Shown in pieces: positions 7,654 through 18,176 of a stretch of DNA of 58,686 bases. The position numbers were made by a program, and so were the translations under genes. The stretch is from assembly GCA_036404255.1 (NCBI GenBank), contig DASWOP010000151.1, positions 1 to 58,686 on the forward strand. The letters run 5' to 3'. The stretch's first letter is position 1. Each line of letters starts with the position of its first letter. The stretch is from JARLFX01 sp036404255. Its GTDB lineage: Bacteria; Acidobacteriota; Terriglobia; Terriglobales; Acidobacteriaceae. The notes beneath the pieces are model-generated. The model was given only the letters and a program-made list of their open reading frames with translations, made no database searches and had not been told where the DNA came from.

Positions 7654-9589
7654 CGAAAGATGGCCGCAACGTTGGATAGTACTGCTCGTCACCGCATTGT
7701 TGGCGTCACCGGGCATTGCGATTGCTGCCGAGCCGCAGACGCCACTGATTTTCCCTGCCGGCAGCGGCGTTCTGAACGTACACGACTTTGGAGCTAAGGG
7801 CGATGGCAAGACTGACGATACCGAGGCCATTCTGAAGGCGTTGGCTGCCAGCGGACAGAGCACAGGGTATTCGTGGTTTCACGACAAGATCGTGTATCTG
7901 CCGGACGGAACGTATCTTATCTCCGCACCTCTTCTGAAGAGGTATGCGAATGGAAGCTTCGCATCGGGCGTGGTACTGCTGGGAGAATCGCGTGCACATA
8001 CGGTGCTCAAGCTGGCCGATCACGCGCAAGGATATGCCAATCCCAAGCAGCCGAGGGCGATGATCTACACCAGTTCGCAACTACTGGACAGGGGTGGGCC
8101 GTATGGCGGCAACAAGGATTACCCGAAGCTTGGTGAGGGTAACGACGCCTATGAGAATTTTGTAGAAAACATGACGATTGAGACGGGGCAAGGGAACGCC
8201 GGCGCCATTGCCATCGATTATCTGGCCAGCAACCTGGGCGCGCTGCGGAACCTCAACATCGTCGCAGAAAAAGGTGGAGCGCTCACTGGCATTTCCATGC
8301 TTCGTAAATGGCCCGGTCCGGCAATTGTGGAGCATGTATCCATTACGGGATTCGACGTGGGCATCGACGTGGAGAACTACACCTACTGCATGACGTTGAA
8401 CAATATTCATCTCGAACATCAGCGGGTAGCCGGTCTGCGAAATCATCAAAATTCACTTGCGGTGGAGGCTCTAAGCGTTGTGGAGGAGGGGGCACCGGCG
8501 GTTGTGAATGATGCTCCGGACGGCCTGATCGTTCTGGTTGGTGGAGCACTGCATGGCCCTGGGTCACTGATTCGCAATGAAGGGTCCATAGTGATGCATG
8601 GTACCCAGGTGGAAGGTTTCGCGGCTACCGCTGGAGGCATCGCGGACCGCAAGCTCGATGGCGTACTGGACGGCAGGAAGAAGTGGACGGCGGCGGAAAG
8701 CGCCTGGACTCTGCCGGTCCTGACGGCTCCAGACGTGGCTGATAGTGTGGCGGGTCGTTCAGTCAGTATTGCGCAATTTGGGGCAGTGAATGGGGACGAT
8801 CACGATTCCAGCGAGGCCTTCGAGAAGGCATTCGCCTCTGGTGCTGCGACGATCTATATTCCGCACGGAGACTATGCGATCCGGCAGCCCATTGACGTGC
8901 CGGCAAGTGTGCAGCATGTGGTGGGAATGAATTCAACTTTGAAGTTAAGCCCTGGCCCGGGGATGACGATTACCGATACTGGAATGCTGCGCGCTGGAGC
9001 AGGCACGAAGCCTCTCCTGATTGAGCGGCTTGCCCTTCGCGCTGGTCATGATGCTTTTGGCGTGGAAAGTAATGGGCCGCGTGACATCGTACTGCGCGAT
9101 ATTCCCACAACCGGCCAGTACCTGTTGCTGCGGCAACGTAAAGGCGGCAGGGTATTTCTGGACAACACCTGCTGTGGCGGACTGCGCATTGCCGGCCAGG
9201 CGCCTGTGGTTGCACGGCAGTATGACACGGAGGGCGATGGGGTACGCATTCATAACGACGGTGCGCCGCTCTGGATACTGGGCATCAAGACGGAGCGTCA
9301 GAATCTTGTTGCGGAGACGGTTTCTGGCGGCCGCACGGAGATACTGGGCGGCCTTATTTACATGGTTATTCCAAACCCGGTGCCCAGCGCGCCAATGTTC
9401 AAGCTGAAGGATGCTGCCATGACAGCCTCATTCAATGAGGAAGCCTTTGCTCCGGGACGGAATTACGAGATCTACCTTTCCCAGGAGCGAAAGGGAAAGA
9501 AGGCAGTTGTGACCGGCCGGACAGGGTATCGGCCGAGGAGCAGGGGCGGGGACGGCCGGGTGGTTCCACTGCTGCAGGGAGCGCCGTAA
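7643..9589 (+). CDS. GH55/pectate-lyase-3-like beta-helix protein (paralogue B)
   Basis: 648 residues with a signal peptide (to about residue 29) and two beta-helix domains: LNVHDFGAKGDGKTDDTEAI starting near residue 46, and a second with ATIYIPHGDYAI near residue 410. It shares the paralogue signature GEGNDAYENFVENMT and the ISMLRKWPGPAIVEHVSITG stretch. The second domain is shorter than in paralogues A, C and D. It overlaps the SGNH hydrolase gene by 11 bp and is the last gene of the operon. GH55-type glucanase activity is a family inference only. Confidence 0.8.
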   Translation: MATSERWPQRWIVLLVTALLASPGIAIAAEPQTPLIFPAGSGVLNVHDFGAKGDGKTDDTEAILKALAASGQSTGYSWFHDKIVYLPDGTYLISAPLLKRYANGSFASGVVLLGESRAHTVLKLADHAQGYANPKQPRAMIYTSSQLLDRGGPYGGNKDYPKLGEGNDAYENFVENMTIETGQGNAGAIAIDYLASNLGALRNLNIVAEKGGALTGISMLRKWPGPAIVEHVSITGFDVGIDVENYTYCMTLNNIHLEHQRVAGLRNHQNSLAVEALSVVEEGAPAVVNDAPDGLIVLVGGALHGPGSLIRNEGSIVMHGTQVEGFAATAGGIADRKLDGVLDGRKKWTAAESAWTLPVLTAPDVADSVAGRSVSIAQFGAVNGDDHDSSEAFEKAFASGAATIYIPHGDYAIRQPIDVPASVQHVVGMNSTLKLSPGPGMTITDTGMLRAGAGTKPLLIERLALRAGHDAFGVESNGPRDIVLRDIPTTGQYLLLRQRKGGRVFLDNTCCGGLRIAGQAPVVARQYDTEGDGVRIHNDGAPLWILGIKTERQNLVAETVSGGRTEILGGLIYMVIPNPVPSAPMFKLKDAAMTASFNEEAFAPGRNYEIYLSQERKGKKAVVTGRTGYRPRSRGGDGRVVPLLQGAP

Positions 9590-9631
9590 TGCGCGCTATC
9601 GTGAAGATTTGATGAAGGCAAAAAGTAAATA

Positions 9632-9661
9632 TTGAAAGGATTCAAATTGACAATGTATACT
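9632..9661 (+). promoter_or_regulatory. Candidate promoter with LacI-like operator over the -35
   Basis: TTGAAA (9632-9637), 18 bp spacer, TATACT (9656-9661), 77 bp upstream of the NHL lipoprotein start. The palindrome-like TGAAAGGATTCA (9633-9644) covers the -35. It matches the window's operator consensus at 10 of 12 positions, but its position relative to the promoter differs from the others, so the link is weaker. The rest of the 149 bp gap (9590-9738) shows nothing else. Confidence 0.4.
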
Positions 9662-9738
9662 CGTCCCCGGTTTCAGCCAACAACTTTATTCGTAGCGAAT
9701 TCGCACCCACGCCACCAGAATTTATTGGGGAGGTTTTC

Positions 9739-11757
9739 ATGAATCATCAATCTAACACGCTGAGCCCGCGACTCTGCAGTCTTGCGCTGCTCGCTGCTTG
9801 TGCGCTCGCCGTCACAGGCTGCGGTAGCGGTGCATTGCACAATGGAGTCTCCGACATACACGATATCGCTATTCCGTCTCTACAGGGCAAGGCTTTTGGC
9901 GGCCAACAAGCAATCGGCGGGGGAGTGGTCCAGCTTTGGACCGTGGGCCTGCCAAGTACGGGCGGGTCCTACGGCAGTGGACAGACGTCGCTTATCTCGA
10001 GCACAGTCACAACCAGTACGGACGGTTCCGGCAGCTTCGATATCACTGGTGATTACAGCTGCCCCAGCAATAGCTACGTGTATATCACGATCACCGGCGG
10101 CAACTCTGGCGGCGGTACGAATAGCGCCATCCGGCTCATGACGGCATTGGGCGCGTGTGCCAATCTTACCGATACCATGTTTATCAATGTGAATGAAGCG
10201 ACGACTATTGCTGGTGTTTTTGCGCTGCAGCAGTTTGCCTCAGCGACCTTTGGCACGGCTGGCAGCTTCAGCATCGGGGCACCTAGCACAAACATTACAG
10301 GACTGCAGAATGCTTTTGCCGCCGCCAATAATCTGGTGAACTTCCAGAGCGGAGCAATTCCGGTATCGACTACAAACACGGCGACGGTAAACTCTGTTGC
10401 AGTCTCGGTGGTGACGACCTCAGAGAATATGAAGATTGCACAATTGGCCAACATTCTTGCCTATTGCGTGAACTCCGCCGATCAGTCTGGTGGCGCTCTC
10501 TCCACCAACTGCAGCACTCTTTTCAATGCTGTACAACCGGCAAGTCAAGTGAGTCCGGCGGTAGATACACTACAGGCCGCGCTGGATCTCGCAATCAATC
10601 CTACGAACGTGGGCAGCACAACGAGTGCGCCTTTCAATCTTGTTTCTGCTCAACCTCCATTTTCTCCGAATCTGGGATCAACGCCGCCGAACGACTGGAC
10701 GCTTGGCTTGAGTTACAGTAGCCCGACCAGCTTCACCACACCAGCATATAAATTCATGTCGAATGGATACGGGGTAGCTATCAGCAGTACAGGCAATATT
10801 TATGTGATCAACAGCCCCGGCTCGACGACCGGCAATAGCGTTGCGGTGCTTGGTCCGGATGGTATGCCGGTGACCAGCATTCTGAACGGCTCCACGCTTG
10901 GTTCGCCACGCGGCATCGCGCTGGATACAAATGACAATGTGTGGGTAGCTGCAAATGCTTCAACCACCAACGCGCTGGTAGAGTATGCGGGCGGTTCGAC
11001 CTACAACTACAATTCAACCGGATCAACGGTGTTGTACGGCATTGCTGTCGATGCCAGCAATAATATCTTTGTGACGTCCTCGGCGAGTGGTGAATTGGAG
11101 GAACTGGTTGGAGGCGCGGGCGCAGGGACTGTGACTAATGTTGCCGGCATTGGCACGGGGGCGGAACAACTAGCGATCGATACGAACTACAACATCTGGA
11201 TAGCAAATAGCACGAGCGGTACCGTGACAAAAGCTGGGGCGACATGCACATCGACTCCCTGCACATATGCCATTGGCAACAAGGTGAGTTATACAAGCCT
11301 GGCAAGTGATTTCGGCATTGCCCTCGATCAAAACCAGGTGCCGTGGGTCACGAATAGTGCTGCTGGTGAGATAACCAGGTTGGATCCAGCAACTCCAATT
11401 GCTGGAGGCACGTCCAGCGCTGCATCGCTGGGTGGGCTGACTAACCCCCTATTCGTTGCCATGGATGGCTCAAGCAATCTCTGGGTGACAAACAATAACA
11501 CCACCAGCAACTCTGTGAGCGAGATCGCCAGCGGCAGCACAACCATGGCTTTGTCGCCAGGCACCGGCTTCAAGCATACATTTGCGACGCCACGGGCAAT
11601 TGCAATCGATGGCTCTGGCAATGTGTGGGTTGCAAATTCCAACGGCTCTACGTCAACCACAGCTCCCGTGCTGACCGAGATCGTAGGGGCCGCGACCCCT
11701 GCAGTGCAGCCACTCTCCCGGGCGATCCTGCTGAACAAGATAGGAAAAGCCCCATAG
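9739..11757 (+). CDS. NHL/SMP-30-type beta-propeller lipoprotein
   Basis: A lipoprotein signal (LLAACALAVTGC) precedes about 300 residues of Gly/Ser/Thr-rich sequence, followed by a C-terminal half of repeated blades of the form G(I/V)A(L/I)D..(N/G)N(V/I)WVA(N), for example GIALDTNDNVWVAA and AIAIDGSGNVWVAN. These are NHL or Vgb-like propeller repeats, usually ligand or protein binding modules and not by themselves catalytic. GGGAGG upstream supports the start. It is monocistronic, ending at a strong terminator at 11769. Function unknown; a cell-surface binding role is inferred. Confidence 0.75.
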   Translation: MNHQSNTLSPRLCSLALLAACALAVTGCGSGALHNGVSDIHDIAIPSLQGKAFGGQQAIGGGVVQLWTVGLPSTGGSYGSGQTSLISSTVTTSTDGSGSFDITGDYSCPSNSYVYITITGGNSGGGTNSAIRLMTALGACANLTDTMFINVNEATTIAGVFALQQFASATFGTAGSFSIGAPSTNITGLQNAFAAANNLVNFQSGAIPVSTTNTATVNSVAVSVVTTSENMKIAQLANILAYCVNSADQSGGALSTNCSTLFNAVQPASQVSPAVDTLQAALDLAINPTNVGSTTSAPFNLVSAQPPFSPNLGSTPPNDWTLGLSYSSPTSFTTPAYKFMSNGYGVAISSTGNIYVINSPGSTTGNSVAVLGPDGMPVTSILNGSTLGSPRGIALDTNDNVWVAANASTTNALVEYAGGSTYNYNSTGSTVLYGIAVDASNNIFVTSSASGELEELVGGAGAGTVTNVAGIGTGAEQLAIDTNYNIWIANSTSGTVTKAGATCTSTPCTYAIGNKVSYTSLASDFGIALDQNQVPWVTNSAAGEITRLDPATPIAGGTSSAASLGGLTNPLFVAMDGSSNLWVTNNNTTSNSVSEIASGSTTMALSPGTGFKHTFATPRAIAIDGSGNVWVANSNGSTSTTAPVLTEIVGAATPAVQPLSRAILLNKIGKAP

Positions 11758-11768
11758 ACATCCCCTCA

Positions 11769-11803
11769 CGGCCTGAAGGAAGGTTCCTTCAGGCCGCTTT
11801 TTT
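11769..11803 (+). terminator. Rho-independent terminator after the NHL lipoprotein gene
   Basis: CGGCCTGAAGG (11769-11779) pairs perfectly with CCTTCAGGCCG (11786-11796), followed by a run of T. It lies 12 nt after the stop codon. Confidence 0.9.
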
Positions 11804-11879
11804 GTTTAAGACTCGCCGCTTTACGGGAATGACTGGCCGATCCGCTATCTGGTTGAGTCTGTGTTAAGGAGCAATGTAG

Positions 11880-14800
11880 ATGTTCAGGTTTTCGCGTTCT
11901 TTTGGAGTTGTGTTCACTTTTGCTGTGTGTGCCACCCTATCGCGGCAGAGCCTTGCGCAGGCAGGCAGGGCCTCGCTGACCCCCGGGATCATCTCAATCG
12001 TTGCCGGCGGCGGGACGCCGACCTCTGGCAATGGCGACAATGGACAGGCGACTTCAGCTTCGGTGAAGCTTCCAAGGGATGCCGCGCTCGACACCGCAGG
12101 TAATCTCTACATAGCCGAATCGTCGACGAACCGGATTCGCAAGGTAACACCTGCTGGCATCATTACGACTTTTGCTGGCACGGGGACCGCAGGAATAGGC
12201 GGCAATGGAGGACTGGCTACGGCAGCGACGCTCAATGGGCCGTCGTCACTTGCTTTCGATGCCGCAGGGCGATTGTATGTAACGGATATGAACGGTAATG
12301 ATGTCCGTGTGATTGGGACCAATGGCATCATTTCGCTGGTAGCTGGAACCGGAGCAGCGAGTTCAACGGGAGATGGTGGTCTGGCTACAGCCGCTACACT
12401 GAATGCTCCCAGTGGAGTAGTGATCGATGCAACAGGCAATATCTATATCGGGGAGACGACAGGCAACAGGATCCGCAAAATTGGAACAGATGGTGTGATC
12501 TCTACGCTGGCAGGTAATGGGACAGGAGGCTCGACGGGCGACAACGGGCAAGCTGCAAGCGCTACCGTGAATCAGCCGCGCGGATTGGCACTGGATGCTC
12601 TGGGGAATCTCTACTTCGCGGACTATAACGGACACAAGATTCGCCGCATTGATACCAATGGCGTGATCACAACGGTTGCTGGAACCTCATCGCCAGGGTT
12701 TAGTGGTGATGGTGGATTGGCTACAGCCGCAAAGCTATATTTCCCACGCGCTGTAAATTTCGATGCTGCGGGGAACATGTATATTGCGGATGGCACGAAC
12801 AACCGCATCCGTAAAGTGGATACGTCAAAGATTATTTCTACCGTTACCGGTGGGGGAACTGCCTGCACGGGCGCAACCGATAGCTTTGGCGATGGCTGCG
12901 CTGCAACACAGGCAACGTTGAATCTGCCGATGCAGGCTGTGCCGGATGCCGCATCCAATATTTATATCGCGGACTATAACAATAATCTGATCCGGAAAAT
13001 CTCCGTCACATCCTCTCTCATTGCGTTTGGAAGCCAAGGTATTACAACAAGTACGATCCAGAGCGTAACGCTTGTAAATACTGGCGCTGGCAGTCTTCAA
13101 TTCGGTGCATTGACCGTGAGCGGTACGGGGTTTGCCAGTGCCGCGAGTGGAGGTACGGACTGCATCGCTACGACCTTGCTGGCATCCGGCGCAAGCTGCC
13201 AGATTGCGATTCAGTTCACGCCCTCGGCGCTGGGCGTGGCCACCGGTTCGGTTACCGTGACGGATAACTCCGGCGGTGTGAGCGGAACGCAGCAGACAAT
13301 TTCATTGACGGGTACAGGCACGCTGGCTACGCCGACAGTTGCTTTGACCGTAAGCCCCACGTCCGCGGGTTCAGGGCAGACGGTCGTGTTCACGGCGAAG
13401 GTTACCGGGGCCGGCAGCATCAAGCCTACCGGTACCGTGCAATTCCTGAATGGGACCACGTTACTGGGCCAGGGAACAGTGGATGGCACCGGAACCGCGA
13501 CCTTCAGCAGCGCAACGCTATTACCCGGAAGCTACAGCATCACAGCTTCCTACTCGGGAGACAGTAATTTCCTTGCAGAAAGTTCAAGTCCAGCGGTGAG
13601 CCTCATGGTTTCGCCACAGGCCGCGGATACGATCAGCCTGACGGCTGTTCCCGCGATCACGACGCCCGGCCAGCCTATTATGCTGACAGCGAATGTGGTG
13701 CAACTGTCTGGCAGCACGCTGCCGACAGGGACGGTCACATTCCTCGACGGTACGACGAGCCTTGGGATGCAGAATCTGGTGGCAGGTCAAGCTGTTTTGA
13801 GTGTGAGCTCACTGGTCCCTGGCACACACGCGATCACGGCGCAGTACTCCGGCGACGCGAGTTTTACCCCTGGCTTTTCATCATCGGTAAGTATCACAGT
13901 CGGTACAGTTCCGATGGGAGCGATCTCACCTGGCATTCTGAGCACGATTGCGGGTATCGGTACGACAGGCTTTGCAGGCGATGGTGGTGCTGCTACAGCC
14001 GCTAAGCTGAATGCTCCCGCGCGAACTGCCTTCGATGCAGCCGGTAATCTCTACATTGCGGACTCCGGTAATAACGTGGTGCGGAAGATGACGACGGTTG
14101 GTGTGATCTCCACGTTTGCCGGTATTCAATCAAAACCTGGAAATTCCGGCGATGGTGGTCTTGCCACCAGCGCTTCACTGAATGCCCCGCGCGATGTTGC
14201 GGTTGATGCTGCGGGGAATGTTTTTATCCTCGATTCGACGTACAACACCGTGCGCAAGGTTGATACTACAGGGATCATTACGACATATGCCGGAGTTCCC
14301 AGCACGACGGCGTCTCCCAGTAGCGGTGACGGAAAGCAGGCAATATCTGCGACTCTAAACCAGCCGCGCGCCATAGCGGTAGACGCACAAGGGAATCTCT
14401 ACATCGCCGAATACGCCGGCAATGTGGTGCGCAAGGTGACGACAGCAGGCATAATCTCGACGTACGTGGGTACCGGGGCGTCCGGCTCCAGCGGAAACGG
14501 TGGCGCGGCGACTTCAGCAAAACTCAATGGTCCGTATGGCATCAATCTTGACGCAGTCGGCAGGCTCTACATTGCGAGCCTTGGTGATAATACTGTGCGC
14601 AAGGTCGATACTACCGGCATCATCACTCAGGTCGCGGGCACAGGCTCCGGCTATACCGGAGATGGCGGCCTGGCGACTGCCGCTGCGTTGTCTGGTCCGC
14701 GTCATGTGGCGACGGATGCAGGCGGTAATATCTACATTGCGGACACGGGGAACTTCGTTGTCCGCAAGGTGGACACGAACGGCGTCATCACAACGCTGGC

Positions 14801-17800
14801 GGGTTCGCACGTCTCAGGCAATACAGGAGACGGTGGTGCTGCCAATGCCGGAACCTTCAATCAACTCTATGGCGTAACGCTCGATGCGAACGCCAATCTT
14901 TATCTGGCAGACCTTTCGGCTAACGTGATTCGCAAGATCACTGTGAGCACTGGTTCACTGACCTTTGCGGCCCAGTTGCTGCACACCACAAGCACGGTAC
15001 ACTCTGCGACGGTGACGAATGCAGGCGGCCAGCCGCTTACGTTAAACAATATTGCCCTCACTGGGGCAACATTCGCGCTTGCTGCCAGCGGCGGCACGGA
15101 TTGCACTGCGACGACTGTGCTACTTCCCGGAGCATCATGTCAGATAGGCATCGTGTTCAGCCCGGTAACGCTGGGTACTCTGGGCGGCCAGGTGACAATA
15201 ACGGATAACTCGGGCGGCGTAAGCGGATCGCAGCAGGTAATTCAACTCACGGGCTTTGGTACGCTTGTTCCTACTACAACCAGCCTGACGATTACTCCAT
15301 CTGTCGTCACAAAAGGCGATTTCGTTACGTTTACAGCGGCAGTGGCGATCACGACTCCGCCTGGCCCTGGAGCGCAGCCTTCGGGCACGGTCTCATTTAT
15401 GAATGGCACCACTGTACTGGGCACGGCACCGGTAGTGAGTGGCGCGGCAATCTTTACGACAAATGCGCTTTTGCGGGGCAGCTATTCGGTTGTGGCGACG
15501 TACAGCGGCGATACGAACTTCAATCCTGGCTCCTCATCGGCAGTGGCGCTTATGGTGAATGGCATCTCCAGCGCTACGATGTTGAGCGCCGCAGTCGGCA
15601 GCGTAGCGCAGGGGCAGAGCGATCTGCTGACGGCAACGATCTCTGCGCCGGGTGCCATATCACCGACAGGAACAGTTAACTTTCTGTCCGGTTCTGTTAT
15701 TGTGGCAACTGCGACGGTGGGGGCAGGCGGTATCGCTTCAGCTTCTGTGTCTTTTCTGTTGTCCGGCCCACAAGCCGTCGTGGCATCTTACAGTGGGGAT
15801 GCGAGCTACGACCCCTCGGTTTCCACGCCACTGTTGATCTCAGTTACCGCCGGTCCCATTGCGACGCTTACGCCGGGGCTTATCTCCACGATTGCCGGCA
15901 CGGGTTCATCTGGCTACAGCGGCGACGGTGGGCGGGCTATAGCCGCTGTAATCCATGGGCCTATCGGTGGAATGGTCGTAGACGGTTCGGGCAACCTCTA
16001 TTTTCCCGATACCTCAAACAATTGCATCCGCAAAATTACTCCATCGGGGATTATCACCACCGTAGCGGGATCAAGCAGCGCCGGTTCGACCGGCGACGGT
16101 GGTCTGGCAACCAGCGCGCGCCTCAGCCTGCCACGGCAGGTCGCGGTGGACGCTGCGGGCAATCTCTATATCGCGGACTACTACAACAGCCGCATTCGCA
16201 AGGTGGATACCTCCGGCATCATTACGACACTGGCAGGTACGGGGACATCGGGTTCGGGCTCCGGTTTCGGCGGCGATGGCGGGCCCTCGACCGCGGCACA
16301 ACTCAACTTCCCCACGGGCGTTGCGGTGGATGCAGCGGGCAATGTCTATATCGCGGATACAAATAACCAGCGCGTGCGCAAGATCGACACCACCGGAACT
16401 ATTACGACAATCGCAGGCACGGGCACGGCAGGGTTTTCCGGCGATACCGGTCCGGCGTCCTCGGCGCAACTCTCTGCGCCGAGTGGGCTGGCAATCGACT
16501 CTGCCGGCAACCTCTACATCGCCGACACGAACAACAATCGCGTGCGCAAGATCAGTACGGCGGGCACGATTACGACGGCTGCGGGCAAAGCGGGCGGGGC
16601 GTATACCGGGGATGGTGGACTGGCGACGGCGGCCCAATTGAATGGGCCAAACGCGCTTGCGGTGGATGCTGCCGGAGATCTTTTTATCTCCGATGTGAAA
16701 AATAATGTGCTGCGCAAGGTCGATGCTACCGGCTATATTTCAACGGTTGCGGGGTCGAATGTGGCCGGGTATGCAGGGGATGGAGGGGGGGCTACTGCGG
16801 CGTTGGTGACGGGCCCGACGGGGGTGGGGGTGGATGCGCTTGGCGATATCTTTATTGCCGACTCGACCAACGACGTGCTGCGGGAGATTATCGCCAACGC
16901 AGGAGCCGTCAACCTGGGCACGGTGCCCTTTGGATCGTCCGTGACGGCTACGGTGGCGCTGTCGAACATGGGTGGGCAGCCGCTGGTACTTAGCGCCATC
17001 ACGACCACGGGCAGCTTCTCAGAAGCCCCTGCCGCGAGCCGCGGATGCAGCAGCACGGGGACGCGTAGCGCGGGGTCTACCTGCCTGGTCACGATCACGT
17101 TTGCGCCGGTGGCTTTAGGCTCGTATACCGGCAGCCTGACATTCACGGACAACAGCGCGACAGGCACGACGCAGACCATTGCCGTGACGGGCATCGGCGG
17201 CAAGCTGCCGCCTGTGATCGCGCTTACCGGTTCTCCCGCGGCCTATACGACGCCGGGCACCGCGGTCACATTCACTGCGAAGGTAAGTTCCTCGACCTCG
17301 GCCAGCACAATTGCGACAGGGCAGGTTTTGTTCATGAATGGTGCGACGACACTGGGTACGGGGATTCTGGATGCGACGGGGACCGCGACGTTCTCCACGT
17401 CAGCATTGACGGCTGCAACATACAACGTGACGGCGGTTTATGCCGGAGACGGCAGCTACCTGAATGGAACATCTTCGCCGCTGGTGTTCAGCGTGCAGAA
17501 CGACTTCACCATTGCGCTGTCCTCCACCAGCGATACCGTGAGCGCGGGGGGGACCGTAACGACGACGGTGACCATCACCTCGGCTGCCGGTCTGTTGCCG
17601 GGAACAGTGGAACTGGGTTGCGCAAACCAGCCGACGTACCTGGTGTGCACCTTCTCGCCACCGACCATCGTGCCGGCGACGGGGCCGATGACCTCGACGC
17701 TTACGATCACGGCGACGAAGCCGCCTACGGGTATCGGCCTTCTGGGGGTGATCTTTGTGCCGTTGCTGCTGCTTCTTCGCAAGCGGCGCTTCGCCGTGCG

Positions 17801-17957
17801 GGCACTGCTCGCGGTGACGCTGGTGGCGGGCTTGTTCGGCGCTGCCGGCTGCGGCTCGGGCACGTTCTCACCTACACCGGCCGTGGTTCCGATAACGGTC
17901 ACTGTCACTTCAGGACAGGCAATGCATACTGTCGTCTATAACGTGAAGGTGCTTTAG
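11880..17957 (+). CDS. Giant secreted NHL / choice-of-anchor D / Ig-like repeat protein
   Basis: 2025 residues with a signal peptide (to about residue 28). The body is a three-fold module. Each starts with a TPGIISIVAGGGT-like phrase (residues about 36, 683 and 1331) and runs through six to seven NHL blades (D.AGN(L/I)YIAD..N.(R/V)(I/V)RK), then a choice-of-anchor D/ASPM-SPD-2-Hydin domain with GT(D/..)CxAT..L..G.SCQI, then one or two Ig-like Big_3-type domains (GTVQFLNGTT.LG, YSGD.NF). The C-terminus has a Pro/Thr-rich Ig-like tail, a hydrophobic segment LLGVIFVPLLLLLRKRR, then GLFGAAGCGSG. AAGGAG at 11865-11870 supports the ATG. No catalytic domain seen; probably a surface adhesin or binding protein. 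Confidence 0.85.
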   Translation: MFRFSRSFGVVFTFAVCATLSRQSLAQAGRASLTPGIISIVAGGGTPTSGNGDNGQATSASVKLPRDAALDTAGNLYIAESSTNRIRKVTPAGIITTFAGTGTAGIGGNGGLATAATLNGPSSLAFDAAGRLYVTDMNGNDVRVIGTNGIISLVAGTGAASSTGDGGLATAATLNAPSGVVIDATGNIYIGETTGNRIRKIGTDGVISTLAGNGTGGSTGDNGQAASATVNQPRGLALDALGNLYFADYNGHKIRRIDTNGVITTVAGTSSPGFSGDGGLATAAKLYFPRAVNFDAAGNMYIADGTNNRIRKVDTSKIISTVTGGGTACTGATDSFGDGCAATQATLNLPMQAVPDAASNIYIADYNNNLIRKISVTSSLIAFGSQGITTSTIQSVTLVNTGAGSLQFGALTVSGTGFASAASGGTDCIATTLLASGASCQIAIQFTPSALGVATGSVTVTDNSGGVSGTQQTISLTGTGTLATPTVALTVSPTSAGSGQTVVFTAKVTGAGSIKPTGTVQFLNGTTLLGQGTVDGTGTATFSSATLLPGSYSITASYSGDSNFLAESSSPAVSLMVSPQAADTISLTAVPAITTPGQPIMLTANVVQLSGSTLPTGTVTFLDGTTSLGMQNLVAGQAVLSVSSLVPGTHAITAQYSGDASFTPGFSSSVSITVGTVPMGAISPGILSTIAGIGTTGFAGDGGAATAAKLNAPARTAFDAAGNLYIADSGNNVVRKMTTVGVISTFAGIQSKPGNSGDGGLATSASLNAPRDVAVDAAGNVFILDSTYNTVRKVDTTGIITTYAGVPSTTASPSSGDGKQAISATLNQPRAIAVDAQGNLYIAEYAGNVVRKVTTAGIISTYVGTGASGSSGNGGAATSAKLNGPYGINLDAVGRLYIASLGDNTVRKVDTTGIITQVAGTGSGYTGDGGLATAAALSGPRHVATDAGGNIYIADTGNFVVRKVDTNGVITTLAGSHVSGNTGDGGAANAGTFNQLYGVTLDANANLYLADLSANVIRKITVSTGSLTFAAQLLHTTSTVHSATVTNAGGQPLTLNNIALTGATFALAASGGTDCTATTVLLPGASCQIGIVFSPVTLGTLGGQVTITDNSGGVSGSQQVIQLTGFGTLVPTTTSLTITPSVVTKGDFVTFTAAVAITTPPGPGAQPSGTVSFMNGTTVLGTAPVVSGAAIFTTNALLRGSYSVVATYSGDTNFNPGSSSAVALMVNGISSATMLSAAVGSVAQGQSDLLTATISAPGAISPTGTVNFLSGSVIVATATVGAGGIASASVSFLLSGPQAVVASYSGDASYDPSVSTPLLISVTAGPIATLTPGLISTIAGTGSSGYSGDGGRAIAAVIHGPIGGMVVDGSGNLYFPDTSNNCIRKITPSGIITTVAGSSSAGSTGDGGLATSARLSLPRQVAVDAAGNLYIADYYNSRIRKVDTSGIITTLAGTGTSGSGSGFGGDGGPSTAAQLNFPTGVAVDAAGNVYIADTNNQRVRKIDTTGTITTIAGTGTAGFSGDTGPASSAQLSAPSGLAIDSAGNLYIADTNNNRVRKISTAGTITTAAGKAGGAYTGDGGLATAAQLNGPNALAVDAAGDLFISDVKNNVLRKVDATGYISTVAGSNVAGYAGDGGGATAALVTGPTGVGVDALGDIFIADSTNDVLREIIANAGAVNLGTVPFGSSVTATVALSNMGGQPLVLSAITTTGSFSEAPAASRGCSSTGTRSAGSTCLVTITFAPVALGSYTGSLTFTDNSATGTTQTIAVTGIGGKLPPVIALTGSPAAYTTPGTAVTFTAKVSSSTSASTIATGQVLFMNGATTLGTGILDATGTATFSTSALTAATYNVTAVYAGDGSYLNGTSSPLVFSVQNDFTIALSSTSDTVSAGGTVTTTVTITSAAGLLPGTVELGCANQPTYLVCTFSPPTIVPATGPMTSTLTITATKPPTGIGLLGVIFVPLLLLLRKRRFAVRALLAVTLVAGLFGAAGCGSGTFSPTPAVVPITVTVTSGQAMHTVVYNVKVL

Positions 17958-17982
17958 GTACCACTCTTCCACCCTATCAACC

Positions 17983-18049
17983 TAAATATCTTATTTTCAG
18001 TGGTTTGGCGGAGGTGATTGTCGCTAAATATCTGGGAACAGGATATTTA
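17983..18049. repeat. TAAATATC direct and inverted repeats beside an integrase remnant
   Basis: TAAATATC occurs at 17983-17990 and 18025-18032, and its inverse GATATTTA at 18042-18049, the last two flanking a 9 bp spacer. The surrounding 17958-18176 is AT-rich compared with its neighbours and has no gene. Given the tyrosine recombinase fragment that follows, these could be recombinase core or arm sites; a cell-side attachment site has not been demonstrated. Confidence 0.35.
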
Positions 18050-18176
18050 CGGGTAATATTTGATTCTATTGTGATTGTGGTTGTCCGTGGGGATTTACTC
18101 TCACTTTTAATTGTAGTGAATTGGGAGGCAAAGTACGCCAAATTTATTCATCAATGCAGATTTGTGCGCGTGAATC

